NCBI GenBank assembly: GCA_023230825.1 | Contig: JALNWO010000109.1 | Span: forward strand, 1-5,739 | Source: Acholeplasmataceae bacterium | GTDB taxonomy: Bacteria > Bacillota_I > Bacilli_A > Acholeplasmatales > Acholeplasmataceae | Length of the DNA: 5,739 nt | Reading direction: 5' to 3' | Shown: positions 5,630-5,739 of the stretch, one piece after another | Numbering within the stretch: position 1 is the stretch's first letter | Layout: each line of letters begins with the position of its first letter | Notes under the pieces: generated by a model | What the model was told of the DNA's origin: nothing | The model's input: the letters and a program-made list of their open reading frames with translations, nothing else | The model's database searches: none | Translations under genes and position numbers: made by a program

Positions 5630-5739
5630 GATCTTAAAAAAACAACTCAATCGGTAATGCTGTATTTTACACAACGATAGAGAAGGGTTTTTTACTTAAC
5701 AAATATTTTAAAGTTTTGACTTTCAAGTTCATTTCTTAA
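5630..5739. other. AT-rich end of window, no gene seen
   Basis: About 110 bases of AT-rich sequence after the hairpin, with no supportable reading frame and no clear promoter of the TTG / TAnnTTTG type. It is probably intergenic and may contain the upstream region of a gene beyond the window. Confidence 0.4.

Noticed and set aside
5499..5657. Plus-strand 52-codon ATG frame
   Set aside because: The frame passes directly through the perfect hairpin at 5594-5627, which fits a terminator better than coding sequence.

Overview
The window looks like chromosomal DNA of an AT-rich member of the Bacteroidota. Four observations support this. The large secreted protein ends in a type IX secretion (Por/SprB-type) sorting domain. 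The second gene is a TPR / membrane helix / LuxR-like HTH protein of a kind typical of Flavobacteriia and relatives. A near-perfect Bacteroidota promoter (TTTG, 19 bp, TATTTTTG) precedes the first gene. Translation starts lie in A-rich sequence without Shine-Dalgarno motifs.

Layout: 1-515 is AT-rich DNA with no convincing gene, only two inverted repeats. 516-960 is a decayed, 5'-truncated IS21-family element: a pair of 21-bp terminal repeats (522-563) and a minus-strand istB fossil (607-957) with stops and frameshifts. A strong terminator hairpin (974-1022) follows. 1069-3135 (minus) encodes a 688-residue secreted protein made of a signal peptide, fourteen ~40-residue Asp-box propeller repeats and a T9SS sorting domain. 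3136-3310 is a regulatory-looking intergenic region with the promoter, a small palindrome over its downstream edge, and two 19-bp direct repeats just upstream. 3311-4732 (minus) encodes a membrane-anchored regulator with a signal peptide, TPRs, one membrane helix and a C-terminal HTH. 4733-5739 holds no intact gene that can be supported: a possible broken HTH gene on the minus strand (4965-5324) and an orphan terminator-type hairpin (5594-5629).

How the genes may work together: the two intact genes are on the same strand, regulator first, 176 bp apart. The downstream gene has its own promoter and terminator, so they are probably separate transcription units. A plausible but unproven model is that the TPR-HTH protein senses something in the periplasm and controls expression of the exported propeller protein, perhaps through the direct repeats. 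No wholly new system is evident. The most noteworthy points are the 2x7 blade count, the organised control region between the genes, and the two genetic fossils on either side.
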